Part shown: in pieces, positions 33,872 through 45,233 of the stretch
How positions within the stretch are numbered: the first letter of the stretch is position 1
How the letters are laid out: each line of letters opens with the position of its first letter
Origin: Ilyonectria destructans
Taxonomy: Eukaryota; Ascomycota; Sordariomycetes; Hypocreales; Nectriaceae
NCBI GenBank assembly: GCA_020740775.1
Contig: JAHEWK010000007.1
Span: 1-64,000 of the forward strand
Direction of reading: 5' to 3'
DNA: 64,000 nucleotides
The notes under the pieces: model-generated
What the model saw: only the letters and a program-made list of their open reading frames with translations
What the model was told of the DNA's origin: nothing
The model's database searches: none
Program-made: the position numbers and the translations under genes

Positions 33872-35893
33872 ATGACTAGCGGCAAAAGTGTACTAGACGT
33901 TGAAGATAACCCTGATGTTAATGTTGGTGAAGTTGTTGATCAATATGGCACTGTTCACCGAGGGTAGGCCAAAAGCCCCCAAAACTACTACAAGATCGCC
34001 ATTAATTTTGGTATTTTTCACACAGGCTCAAGTCCCGTCATATACAATTCACGGCTCTGGGTGGAACCATTGGCACAGGTCTATTCTTGGGAATCGGCAC
34101 GGCCTTGACTCGCGCGGGTCCTCTTTCGCTACTACTTGGTTATTTCCTGACTGGCCTGTGTCTTTATGCCATGGTAAGTCATCCGTGTTATGAACATGTT
34201 CTGCGGATTTGATTTGCAGAAATCCCAGAGTGCTCTAATAGCTTTCTCTTGTAGATGACAGGGCTGGGCGAAATGGCTACGTGGTTACCCCTCCCTGGGG
34301 CAATTCCCCAATTCTGCAGCCGATATGTAGATGAAGCTTTGGGATTTGCAATAGGTTACACGGCAAGTAACGTCATTCCGCGACCGTCGCGGGGGGCTTC
34401 TGTTTGTATAAATAATGTGTTACTGATCCATATTTATAGAACTGGTACGCCGCGACATTTTCGGCCTGCAGCGACCTCTCCGCTGCCGCCATTGTGATCC
34501 AGTACTGGAACACAGAAATCAGCGTGAGTGACAAGCCCGTTGGTATCATATAAAATCCGACTCCTATGGTCTTCCTAGGCAGGCGTTTGGATCGCGATCA
34601 TTCTCGCCGTCATCTTACTTCTCAACTGTATTGCAGTGGGGATCTATGGGGAGGCTGAGTTTGTTTTGGTGACAATCAAGGTCTTGACCTTGTTAGGTCT
34701 GCTCATTCTGTCGCTTGTCATTGACCTTGGAGGAGGACCTACCCATGAAAGATTGGGCTTCATGTACTGGAAGAATCCCGGCGCCATGAACGTGTACTTG
34801 GCTACTGGTTCTTTTGGCCGGTTTCTTGGCTTCTTCTCCACCTTGATCAACGCATCCTTTTCTTACGGCGGCATCGAGCTCGTTGCAGTTGCTGCTGGCG
34901 AAGCCCAGAACCCTCGACGCAACATTCCTAAGGCTGTTCGACGGACATTCTGGCGAATCCTCTTCTTCTACATTCTCGGCTCGCTTGCGATTGGGTGCAT
35001 AGTGCCATACAACGATAACAACCTGTTAAGTGCACAAGCAAGCGGCGCACCGGGTGCTGCGCGATCACCATGGGTCATCGGCATCCAAAAGGCTGGAATT
35101 AGTGGTCTGCCGTCTATTATTAACGCAGTCATTCTCTCTTCTGCCATTTCTGCTGCAAACGAGTGGCTTTTCGCTGGCAGCAGGTATCTGTATGCTCTTG
35201 CACAAGATGGCAAAACCCCCAAAGTGTTCGCTTATTGCAGCAAGGCGTAAGTCATTTTCCATTCATTACCACGCTTGCCTGTCTATAGCTGATCGTGCTT
35301 TCTTTTTTCAAACAGGGGCATACCTTGGGTTTGTGTCTTCTTTACAGCTGCTGTGTTGTGTTTGACATTCCTAAACGTTTCCAACGCCGGCTCTACAGTC
35401 TTTAACTGGTTCTCTAGCATTACTGCTATTGCTAACTGCTTCACATGGGGCTCTGTCAGTATTTCTTACCTGCAGTTTCATAAAGCGCTGAAAGCTCAAA
35501 ACATCAGCCGCGACAGCCTTCCTTACAAAGCACCGCTGCAACCCTATGCAACATACGTTGCTTTGGCCTTTTTCGCTATGGTTATCCTATTCAGTGGTTT
35601 TCCTGTGTTTGTAGATGGCTTTAATGTTCAAGGATTCGTTACATCTTATATTAACATCCCCTTCTTCCTCACTCTTTCCTTTGGCTATAAGCTTATAAAG
35701 AAGACGAAGATTCGAAACCCTATTGAAGTTGACCTGCATAGTGGGAAGGCTGAAATCGACATGCTTGAAGGTTTATGGGAGGAGGAACATCCTAAGCACA
35801 TCTTTGGAAAGGTATGTAGCCTACTTAATGGTTGTGAAATATGCTGTTTTTGTCACTAATGTTAAATTTTAGATTTGGAACTGGATTGCCTAA
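33872..35893 (+). CDS. Fungal amino-acid permease (AAT/YAT family)
   Basis: Seven exons: 33872-33963, 34026-34173, 34255-34362, 34440-34523, 34579-35246, 35316-35811 and 35873-35893, giving 538 aa. Landmarks: HIQFTALGGTIGTGLFLG (TM1 of the family), GEMATWLPLPGAIPQFCSRYVD (the LP.PG.. loop), NWYAATFSACSDLSAAAI, ASFSYGGIELVAVAAGEAQNP (TM6 and the conserved E.. GE..NPR) and a C-terminus IWNWIA. About 12 TM segments. The third intron starts with GC (ACG|GCAAGT), a GC-AG intron; without it the reading is broken. It would import amino acids at the plasma membrane. As the last gene of the block it probably brings in the pathway substrate, and it may explain why loss of the AAAP transporter at 22.6 kb is tolerated. 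Confidence 0.93.
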
Positions 35894-35948
35894 TAATCCT
35901 GAGTGTTAAATAACTCTTTATAGAGAATTAAGTATATCTCGGCCTAGA

Positions 35949-36280
35949 TGTTGTTAAATTGGAGGCATAGAACACCAGGGCTCCAGGATGTTACGTGTGG
36001 AATAGGGAGGCCTTCGGGCCCGGGTCGCCGGGGGCTCGCTGAGCCCTTGGCCCGGTCAGACTGTATGTGGAAGACAGTTAGGAAAGGCTGTAATTTCAGG
36101 GCCCCACTTATAGGCCCGGGGTGTAGTCTAAAGCAGACAGCCCCTTATAACAAGAACAGATACACAATACACACACAATGTTTAAGATCATCAAATAGTC
36201 ACATAAGCTATCCAACATAATAACCCCTATTTCTCATGTAACTCTCTGGAGCCCTGGTGTTCCATACCTCTAATTTAACA
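35949..36280. repeat. LTR-like repeat with 36-bp inverted ends (family TGTTAAATT)
   Basis: Begins TGTTGTTAAATTGGAGG (or at TGTTAAATT, 35952) and ends CCTCTAATTTAACA. The outer ~36 bp are inverted repeats with about three mismatches (shared GAACACCAGGGCTCCAG). TG...CA ends suggest an LTR; such long inverted ends suggest a MITE. No target duplication was found. It starts 55 bp after the permease stop and is GC-rich and unmutated. A second copy is at 36586. Confidence 0.75.
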
Positions 36281-36295
36281 AATAAGGCTTATATT

Positions 36296-36545
36296 TGTCG
36301 GAAATCTAACGTGGCACTTAGATGACTTAATTGTGTGTATTGTATGTGTGTGTGTGGCTGGGAGGTCTTCTGACTGTAACTGCATCAGTATTACAGTCGC
36401 TACTTAAAAGTGGGGGCCTGAGGTATCTAGCCAATAGGCTGCTCTAACTGCCTTTCTATTCGGGCAGAGCTCGGCATATACTCTATATATAGTTCAATCT
36501 AATAATAATAAACCTCAGAATGAAGTTAGTAGGCAGCTTGCCTTA
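36296..36545. repeat. Partial LTR-like repeat (family TGTCGGAAA)
   Basis: Its first ~60 bp (TGTCGGAAATCTAACGTGGC...) match the copia-associated repeat at 39063. Deeper in, AAGTGGGGGCCTGAGGTATC matches the reverse complement of that repeat, so the copy lies in the opposite orientation with similar ends. The other end is missing. The right limit is approximate. Confidence 0.65.
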
Positions 36546-36585
36546 TAATACTAATAAGTAATTATTTTAATCTCTTAGATATATC

Positions 36586-36850
36586 TATTAAATTAGAGGT
36601 ATAGAATATCAGGGCTCTATAGTATTATATATAGAATTAGAAGGCCTTCGGGCCCAAGTTGGCGCGGGCTTGCCGAGCCCTCGGCCGGTTAGGAAAGGCA
36701 GTAATCTTAGGGCCCCACTTATAGGCCCGGGGCGTAGTCCTAAGTTAACCGCCCCTAACAGCAATAATAGATACAGAATACACACATATGTTTAAGGTTA
36801 TTAAATGGTCATATAAGCAATCCAATAATATCCTTTAGCTTTATCTCTAG
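36586..36850. repeat. Second copy of the TGTTAAATT repeat, 3' end lost
   Basis: Same orientation as 35949-36280 (GGCCTTCGGGCCC, GGGCCCCACTTATAGGCCCG and TTTAAGGTTATTAAATGGTC are shared). The left end shows C-to-T changes (TATTAAATT) and the right inverted end is missing or diverged. Confidence 0.75.
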
Positions 36851-37088
36851 AAGCACAGTAAGTCTGTTACAAGTTGTCTATTTGGGGCTTGCTATAGTAT
36901 CTATATTATATTAGGGACTCTTCAGTCCTGCTAACACTAACTTCTGCGGGTCCACTTTTAATATGCCATAGCCGACCGCCTGGCTAAATACCCGTGGTCG
37001 TTACTAACATGCGCCAAGTATCTGAGGCTAATTTCTAAACACCAAAAGTCCAACACATACCAAGATCAAAACTATTGCATCAAACGAC
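36851..37088. other. Upstream region of the MFS gene
   Basis: About 240 bp, no defined element recognised. Confidence 0.35.
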
Positions 37089-38805
37089 ATGCTAGGTAAT
37101 ACCGAAACCACGTCACCCTTAGCTCCCAGCATGGCTCTGGAGCGCACACCTCCGCGTGAACCCATCCAGATCCGGGAACCGGCTCCTGGCCTCTCGACAA
37201 AGCGAACCGCTGCCGTTATTGTGTGTATCACCAGCATCACCGGCATCGGCAACCTACTTGCCGGGTTGCTCACCGTGTGCATCCCGGTCATTGCCAAGGA
37301 TCTCGGCATAGCGCCGGCCTTGCAGCTCTGGCCGGCTTCCATCTTCGCCCTCACGTGCGGCTGCACCTTGCTCCCCTGCGGTGCCGCCGCCGACGTCCTA
37401 GGCTGCAGGCGTACATACCTGCTGGGCTCCTTGCTTCAGGCCGCCAGTACATTCGGCTCTGGGCTCGCCAATACGCCGACCCAGATGCTCGCTCTCCGCG
37501 CCATGGCTGGCATCGCCGCCTCCTTTTGCCTCCCTAGCGCCGTGGGCATCGTAACACGCACATTCCCGGTCGGCCCGAGAAGAAACATCGCTTTTGCGGC
37601 TATGGGTGGCGGCCAGGCTGTAAGCAGTTTCTTAAATTGGTTTGGTTTGGTTTCTATTTCAGCCTATCTCGAGAGCACTGTTCTGTATCAATAAGTTGTC
37701 ACCGTTACTCTTCAAAGTATCTCTTGTAACTCCGGGTTCGGTCTCAGGTCATCCACAAAGGCCACATGCTAATGGAGCTTCGCAGGTCGGATTCGGGCTC
37801 GGACTCACGCTTGGTGGTGTGTTTGATGGTACTCTCGGTTGGCGCTGGGGCTTTTACACCACCGCCATGTTGAACAGCGTGGTTCTTTGGTTGGCATTAT
37901 GGGCGCTTCCTGGGAGCATTGATGAGCCGCTGAACAAGACAACCCTCGCCCGTTTCAGAGATGGGATCGACTGGGTCGGTGTACTGATTCTCACGGCCTG
38001 TCTTGCGCTGCTATCATACGAGTTTGCTGTTATTACCGGCATTGGAATCCGTCAGCCTATTAATATCGCACTGTTGTCTATCGGACTCGTGCTTCTGCCC
38101 ATATTCAGCTTGTGGATGCGGCGGCAGACACGCCTTGACCAACCGGCGTTGATACCCAACTCGATATGGGCTAATATTCCCTTCACTACGGTTTGTGCTA
38201 CAGTATTTCTTGTCTGGGGAGCTCTTAATGCGAGCGAGCAGCTTACCGCTCTTTATCTCGAGGATGTGCTTGGGGTGTCTGCTCTGACCTCTTCGCTATA
38301 TTTCTTGCCAGCGCCTATCTGCGGCGCGTTAATGAATGTCGCAATAGGGCTTATGCTACCCTACCTGCGGCCCTCAGTGGCTGTGCCCGTGGCCTGCCTG
38401 ACCAGCAGTGTCGCTCCTGTGCTGCTTGCAGCTTTATGCCGAGTCAACGGACCTGGGTATTGGCGCGCCGTGTTTGAAGCCATGGCGATAAACCCCCTGG
38501 GTGCGGATGCCATATACACCATCGCGAATGTGGTAATAACGGACGCATTCCCGGAGAAGACTCAGGCGCTGGCGGGCGGGGTGTTCAACATGATTGCGCA
38601 GATTGGGAAGAGTGTGGGCATTGCGACAACTGCCATTATTGCAGCGCGGGTAAGTGCCCAGGCCGGAGGCGATGACGCGAAAGAGGCCTTATTGTTGGGC
38701 TACAAGGCGGGTTGGTGGTATAATAGTGCCATGGGCTTGGTTGCCGTGCCGCTGACTCTCTGGGGACTCAAGAGAGTTGAGAAGCTGGGTGTTAAGAGGG
38801 AGTAG
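37089..38805 (+). CDS. MFS transporter, DHA2-like drug/proton antiporter type
   Basis: Two exons (37089-37619 and 37786-38805) with a 166-nt intron ending CTAATG...CGCAG give 516 aa. The splice joins AMGGGQA to VGFGLGLTLGGVF, the usual family junction. The N-terminal ~40 residues are hydrophilic and Pro-rich; ATG 37131 (MALERTPP) is an alternative start. TM1 begins near VIVCITSITGIGNL. AADVLGCRRTYLLGS is the MFS motif-A position, with GAAADVLGCRR for GxLaDrxGrr. About 14 hydrophobic segments suggest the DHA2 group (aminotriazole/drug efflux type). Substrate unknown. It may export a product or toxic analogue for the adjacent cluster, or be unrelated: two LTR-like repeats separate it from the permease. 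Confidence 0.88.
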
Positions 38806-39062
38806 CTGTCCTTAATTCACGTGCACTTCTGGCAGAGACTCTTGTCTCTAGTTAGTATGTACTCGGCTCTAAGATTCAGCAGGTATAGTTGAAAACTTTC
38901 TTATAGTCCCAGGCTGTTATGTGCTAGACTCAGGATGTATATCCTAAGCAGCTGAGCTGAGAACTGGTGGGGGCTTAGCTTCTATATAGCTGTTAAAGGA
39001 AATAGCTGAAAAGGTGCAAATTGTCTTAACTTCACTGCCTCTCTTAGAAGCGGATTAGGAGC
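38806..39062. other. 3' gap before the copia element, no gene
   Basis: 257 bp between the MFS stop and the LTR. Nothing recognised. Confidence 0.45.
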
Positions 39063-39327
39063 TGTCGGAAATCTAGCGTGGCACTTAGATGACTTAATCG
39101 TGTGTATTATGTGTGTGTGTGTTGTTAGATTGGATCATGTACAAAGCATCTAATCGGGTGGTCATGTGGTGACCTCCAGGGTCGAGACCGCCTATTGGGG
39201 CAGATACCTCAGGACCCCACTTCTAGTCGACAGACATACACTCAAGCGATCACAATAGGGGCAACGGAGAGAACAGACAGAACACAGACAATTAAGTTAT
39301 CTGAAGGGCCACGCCAGCTTTCCGACA
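39063..39327 (+). repeat. 5' LTR of a truncated Ty1/copia element
   Basis: 265 bp from TGTCGGAAA to TTTCCGACA. The outer ~55 bp are inverted repeats of each other (TGTCGGAAATCTAGCGTGGC against TGTCGGAAAGCTGGCGTGGC on the other strand), unusually long for an LTR. The gag start lies about 98 bp downstream, as expected after an LTR and leader. Confidence 0.75.
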
Positions 39328-39424
39328 ATTAAGAGTCTCATACGCATATATATCTATCGATTGAATACCTATCCAAGTACGGACTGCAAGCGAGCGCTCC
39401 CTGATCCCTCGCCGAAGAACAACA

Positions 39425-42350
39425 ATGACTGCCAACGCCAATACGATCAAACTCGTTAGCGACGAAGACTAGATCTCTTGGGATAAGACCTTGAAGACTA
39501 CAGCAATAAATGAAGACCTCTGGGACTATGTTGACCCCACGAAGATGGGGAAACTGGAGATAATATCTACTGCGCCAAACCCCCCGGATATTACATACTT
39601 CCGCAAGAAATCCTCGGCAAGCACGCGCTCAGCCGCTGCTGACACTCTATCGTCATCCACGGATATAATCACAGCTTGAACGGACGATAAAGACCCCATC
39701 TTTCCTATTAGAAGTGATATTACTCTTTAAGCCCAGCAGGTCACCGAGCTGACAGAGAAGGGTCTGCAAATGTATAACGCAATATAGACTAACTATAAGC
39801 ACCTAAGCAAGTATTATAAAGACTTCTAAATAAGAATAAAAACTGTAAGAAACTGGATTGTAGATATAGTAGCTGAATCTCTATTCCGCACTTATTATAC
39901 AGTAGAGATAATACTGCCTTAATAGATTTAATCGATTTATAATAAGTTTGCTCTAGCTATAAAAGAGTATAAGCAGAAGGCTTACTAAGTATACTGCAAA
40001 ATACTTAATAAATTACTCTAAGTAAGAATTATAACCTATAAGGCTGTAAGTAACTAGCTTATATATTAGAGGAATATAATTAATAAAGCTAAGAATATTA
40101 GCCTTTAAGAGGTAATAGAGTCTAACTAGTAGCTTTTAAACTTAACTAAAGCTCTTAAAGTATTATCTATAGAGTTATAAATTAATATATATAGTATAAC
40201 TTAAATTAATAAAGTTAAAGATAATATACTAGCAGTTAGTTTTATAATAGCGGATATTTACTAAGTAATTAGCAGCTAGTAGAAGCTACTAAAGAAGAAT
40301 AAACTTAGCTATAAAGCCTCTCTTAGTAGAGGGAATTTAGAAAAAGAAGAAAATAATTACTTACTAAGAGATTAATAAGTAAAGAATAAAAAGAGATTCC
40401 ACTAGAATATTAAAGAAAATAAAAAAGCTAAGTACTCTATCTATAACTAACTTTATTTACTCTTACTATACTACTATATTTTTCCTAAAAAGAAGTCAGA
40501 CTGATTTATATATTATTCTTATATATTTAAAAAGGTTAACTAGCAGCTTAAAAAGAATAAAGATAACCTAATTAATTAAATCTAAAAGATTAAGCTGGAA
40601 AAATCTGTATAATTAAGGCTAGTTAGCTTTTATAATATAAATACTACTCTAATAGTAGGTAATTACTATCTATTATAGAATTATCTTTTTTTAAACTTAA
40701 AAGTAATACTATATATCTTTTAAGATATAATAAGAATAAAGAATCTTTAAGCTATTTAGCTAGAGGACTTTTTCTAGTTAGATATAAAGTAAGTATTAAT
40801 TAATAGATATAAAGAAGTAATTATTACTCTAATAGCTACTAATAGCTTATTAAAGAGGCTTATACTTTATAATATTACTCTATATATATTTCTTACTATT
40901 AACCTTATCTTATTTTTAAAGCTAAAATAATAAAGTCTATAGTAGGATACTAAATTAGATAATAACTATTTAAAAAGATTAAATAGATTCTTTCTTAGGG
41001 CTATTAATAAATAGCTTAAGTAATAAATTCTTAAATAAAGAGAGAAGTTACTAGCCTTATTAACTACTTAATAAAAGTATATAGACTGCTTAATAGTACT
41101 TATTACTAATTAGCTATAGAAAAAACCCCGCTATATATTATAGACTTATAGAAAACCTCTACTAGAAGATACTCTAATATAATACTAACAGCTTAGCTAT
41201 TTAGATTTTAACTTTCTTTATTATCTTGTAATAGCCTTAAGAGGTATTAAACTGAAAATAGAAAAGCCTAAGGGACTCTAAAGAATTATAATAGTAAACT
41301 GTAATACCTACAGTATAGTAAAGACTTATTAAGTAATCTATAGAGCTTTATAAAAGGTAATAATAAGAATTAAGCTAGAAGACTAAATTACACTTAACTT
41401 CCACCTAATAGCCTAAAGCTATACAGGCTATATATCAGTCTGAATCTTTATAGATAGAGTAATAAAGTACTTATAGAATTATTATATAGATAGTTACTTA
41501 ATACCTACTATTTATATAGTAATTACTTACTTCCTTAAGATACTAAAGGTATAATACTCTATTAAGGTTAAGGTAATTAAGTGTAATAATAAGATAACTA
41601 ATATATACCTATAAGTAGTTAAGCTGCTAAGTAAGTATAGAATACACATTAAGCCTTCAGCTCTAAATACCCAAGCTTAAAATAAAGAGGCAGAATATAT
41701 TACTGTAGTTATTATATAGAAAAGCTGTATAATATAAGTAAAAGCTAAGTTATCTAAATACCTATAGCTAGAGTTAATTAAGGTAGCAACCTATCTTTAT
41801 AACTATATGCCCTCTATATATAGAAACCAAAAGACTCTATATAAGCTATTTTACAGCTAATTTCACACTAACTACTTAGTAAAGCTAGATCTTTCCCATC
41901 TTTAAGCCTATAGATATAAGGCTTTTATTCTAACTGTAGATATACAGTTATAAAGAAACTGACTATAAAGGCAGGCTCTAAGAGTATAAATTGGCTTTCT
42001 TATAGGCTATATATTAAGCAACTTATTTAGAATCTGAAACTCTTTATAAAAAGAAATCTTTATAACTTAAGACATTATATTTAACAAGTAGTAACTATTT
42101 AATAGGTATATAGAGAGCCTTTAGGATAACCTGCAGAAATAGAATCTAGAAGCTATTTAGCAATATATTTAGAAACTAATAGTAATATAAGAAGAAGCTG
42201 AGTAATAGTTATCTTAGCTACTAGATAAAAAAGCAGATAAAATTCCAAGTAGGGGAGAGTATAACTTTTCCAGCAAACACTTACCGAGCAATTAAGAGAC
42301 TATTAGTAAAGAGCCTAAAGCTAAAGAAGCAAGTGAATATACTACAGCTA
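39425..42350 (+). pseudogene. Ty1/copia gag-integrase, RIP-mutated, RT part missing
   Basis: gag starts at ATG 39425; an in-frame TAG comes 16 codons in (DEDxISWDK, Trp expected to be nearby), then a clean stretch to about 39678 (WDYVDPTKMGKLE). From about 39,700 the sequence is AT-mutated but still shows copia order: gag, then the integrase core near 41350-41700 (AEYITVVII at about 41690) and the post-core region near 41800-42060. After about 42,200 no reverse transcriptase or RNase H is found and no 3' LTR follows, so the 3' half is lost. RIP is strong in the middle and weak at the 5' edge. Confidence 0.85.
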
Positions 42351-42637
42351 AGTTTAAAGTCCTTTCTATACCACCCCCATTACTGCCAGCTGCATTCTTC
42401 CACATCTTAGCTATTAGCCTCAGTATAAAGAGGCGTAAGGAGGCAGCCGACTATAAGGAGGTTCAGAAAGAGGCTCCAAAAGGGCATGCCGACTGACTCA
42501 CTAACCAACTTAAGAAGGCTCGAAAAGAGACCCAACGTGGGCATGCCGACCGACCGGCGAAGCAGCGGGTCTTATTTAAGGCCGCGTTTCTAGCTGGGAG
42601 ACTCCAGTCACCGAAACACCGCACGAGCAACCGCCGA
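42351..42637. other. Border of the copia remnant
   Basis: Base composition returns to normal near 42,430. GGGCATGCCGAC occurs twice (about 42483 and 42541) in a short imperfect direct repeat. No gene. Confidence 0.4.
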
Positions 42638-43039
42638 GTGGTCTGCAGGGAGGCTCGGAGTTTCGACCCGCTGCAGTTAATTGACGAACTTTATGGGGGA
42701 TTTCTAGAAATATATATCGAGGGAGCAAAGATGGCATTCAGTGACGACACTCCAGGCTTGAACCCCATTCGAAGTATATTTCTTCGATTTATTTTAGATA
42801 CTGTATACTGTGCCCTAAGGGATCAGATATTTATTAAAGCCTTACTGACGTCCGAGGCACTATTACTATCCGCCTTTAACTATCTCTTCGCCGAGGACTC
42901 AGTATTTCTTAACCTATTCCCGAGCAGTAAGGCTATAGTTCCCTTTCGGTGCAATAGATATAATGAGTACAATAAGTATCCTTATACTGCCACCTGGGTC
43001 GTTAAAGGCGAAACCTGTGGCTGTTGCTGGGACTGCTAA
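42638..43039 (+). other. 133-codon open frame, unrecognised
   Basis: Reads 133 aa from ATG with Leu/Phe-rich composition (PIRSIFLRFILDTVYCALRD) and ends in a Cys-rich tail (CGCCWDC). No family is recognised. It borders the copia remnant and could be a decayed gene end or chance. Low confidence as a gene. Confidence 0.25.
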
Positions 43040-45233
43040 GAAATTTATATTCATCAGCAGGATCTTTAACCGGATTAGTAATTAACAAAGGCTATCCTCC
43101 AGGCTAACACCGGTTGGATTGGATTACTATCGCCCAACTAGTACTACTGCAGCTATATATTCTGCAGCGGTTGGTTCTGTTAATACTGGAGGCTCACGTT
43201 GTGCTTGTTAAGGGCTTAAGGGCTGACGACGGTTCGGTTGTCGGCGAAGGACTCTGCAGCCATTTCTATTCGGCACCGCGACTATATACGCAATGAACGT
43301 CTCATAGATGTCCATACCACAGCACACACCTCCGCCGCCAATCTGGCTCTCAGGCTCAACGCCTCGGCCCTCATGCACTGGCGGGCTGTGTTCTCCATCA
43401 CCTGAAGTCCTTGACCGGTGTTCTCATAGTGTGCTAGGTCATAATGCAGCTTTTGAACGGCAACTCGTGTACCAGTCATTCGACGTTCATGATTGTCCCC
43501 AACTTGTAGGCATGAGTTAGGAGGATGAAGAGGATGACAGCATCAGCCATTGTGGGTTCAAGAGCGTCAAGTGACAACTGCTTCGATTTCCGAAATTATC
43601 GAATTTGTTGGGTTTATTCGGATTCTTATTTCGGATGCTGTAACGCACGTGTTCTGCGCCAATATGTATAAGCACGTGGTAATACGGTCTTCGTCACGGG
43701 TGCTTCAAACTAAAATGGTATGCTAGGAGCTGGTATTAGAGGTCAACTCGAAAAAACTGAAGAGTTCCTAGAGACAGGGTCAGGTTTTCTTGCCGTCCAA
43801 ATATATCTCCATTGGTCGTCAGTGATTACCTCCACAGCTGCAGGTATAGCAAGACTTACGTTCTACAATATGCGTGGTAACTCCGCATACACATCTCTCT
43901 GTTAGCACTAACGCAAAGACTTTCCACTTCTTCCTTGGACATGCCAAGCATTCTTATCATAGCTGCACACGATAGAGCTGTGAGACCTCTAGAGAGTCCC
44001 AAATTAAACCAACTCGCTGCCTCTTGCTCATTGGAGTGTTCGGGCTAAGGATTGTGACACACTCTGATGACTGTTACTGTCACATATATCGGGATATCGG
44101 ATTTCAACGGCTATTGCGGCAGTGAAGCTTTTCCTTCTATCATCATAGGCGTCCATCGCCACCTGCCTCGTCACCGGCCTCGTCACCGGCCTAGCTTTTC
44201 CTTCATTCAGGTCAATAGCTAGATAAAGCCAAAGACCCCGAAGCATCCGGAGCGTCTCGGCTGTCCGAGGTCATCCGAGGTCATCATCGTTTTCCTCGTC
44301 TATAAGACTGACCCAAAGACCCTCATTAGATAGGAAGAAATCAAGAGCTTTTCACACATATGATCATTTCCATCTACTAGATGCAACAACTGCCCTGGAG
44401 CCTAGTGACAGAACTCGTTCATCCCTATTCTTAAACCCTAGCTACTGGGGTAATTAAGCGTCATCATTAGCAGAATCATGAGGAGTAAAGACGCTTTGTA
44501 GGTATCAGGGAGTTATCACAACTGGAAGAATGGAAACGAACACGTGGCTTATCCAGATTATTTTAATAAACAAGCAGCTCGTTTGTCCGTCCTCATTGTT
44601 TACTTAATTATTATTGAAAAGTCAACGTATTTCTTGACCTTTTTATTCCCAGACCAGGTCAATCAATCAGTAGTTTCTCATGCCTCTAAGCAAAAGTTTC
44701 AGAACTACTTAAGTTGGATCGTAAAGATCATCGCATTTACGGATGCTACTGAAAGGAAACAATACATCGGCATGGTCACAAACTCGTTGGCTGCAAACTC
44801 GTGGTAGGAGTAAACATAAAGAAGTGTCCTGGGGCGCAAAGGGGCGCTCGTGCCTCAGTTTATGACGCAGTGCCGTGGCTTGCTGGCATGGACCCAAGAG
44901 TACGGATCTCTTCTGTGAGTCTGGGAGGGAATCTTGATGTGGAATATCATGTAACGTGGGTTGCCTACGAGAGGCCGGTGCTCCCATTGTCTTTTCGCAT
45001 TGCAAGCGCGACCATTTTTCTCAATAAAGCCTTCGTCAATAGATTCGTCATAGTTGCAGTAGAACACTTATAGATATTAAGTTTCCAACCAGGGTTGAGC
45101 GTCCAGACTCAGGTATGGTTCAAAATAATAGCGGCTTCATTTCGTGCTTTGAAAACAATGAAATAGCTCATGATAATAAAACATAAAAGATTTTTAACAG
45201 ATAGCCCTAAAACCTGCCAATCTAATCAACAGA
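43040..45233. other. Gene-poor stretch, no supported gene
   Basis: About 2.2 kb of normal base composition with only short frames on both strands, none with family likeness or a convincing splice structure. The 12-mer CTCGTCACCGGC is tandemly repeated near 44166-44190, and GTCCGAGGTCATCCGAGGTCATC is a short tandem near 44260. A decayed gene cannot be excluded. Confidence 0.5.

Noticed and set aside
19648..38805. A secondary-metabolite gene cluster
   Set aside because: No polyketide synthase, NRPS, terpene cyclase or P450 is present; the enzymes are amino-acid-degrading.
35949..39327. The MFS gene as a horizontally acquired cargo of flanking repeats
   Set aside because: The flanking repeats belong to two families in mixed orientation and are partial; no single element encloses the gene.
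44160..44290. Short tandem repeats (CTCGTCACCGGC; CCGAGGTCAT) as a possible CRISPR or regulatory array
   Set aside because: Only two or three units, no spacers, and a eukaryotic genome.
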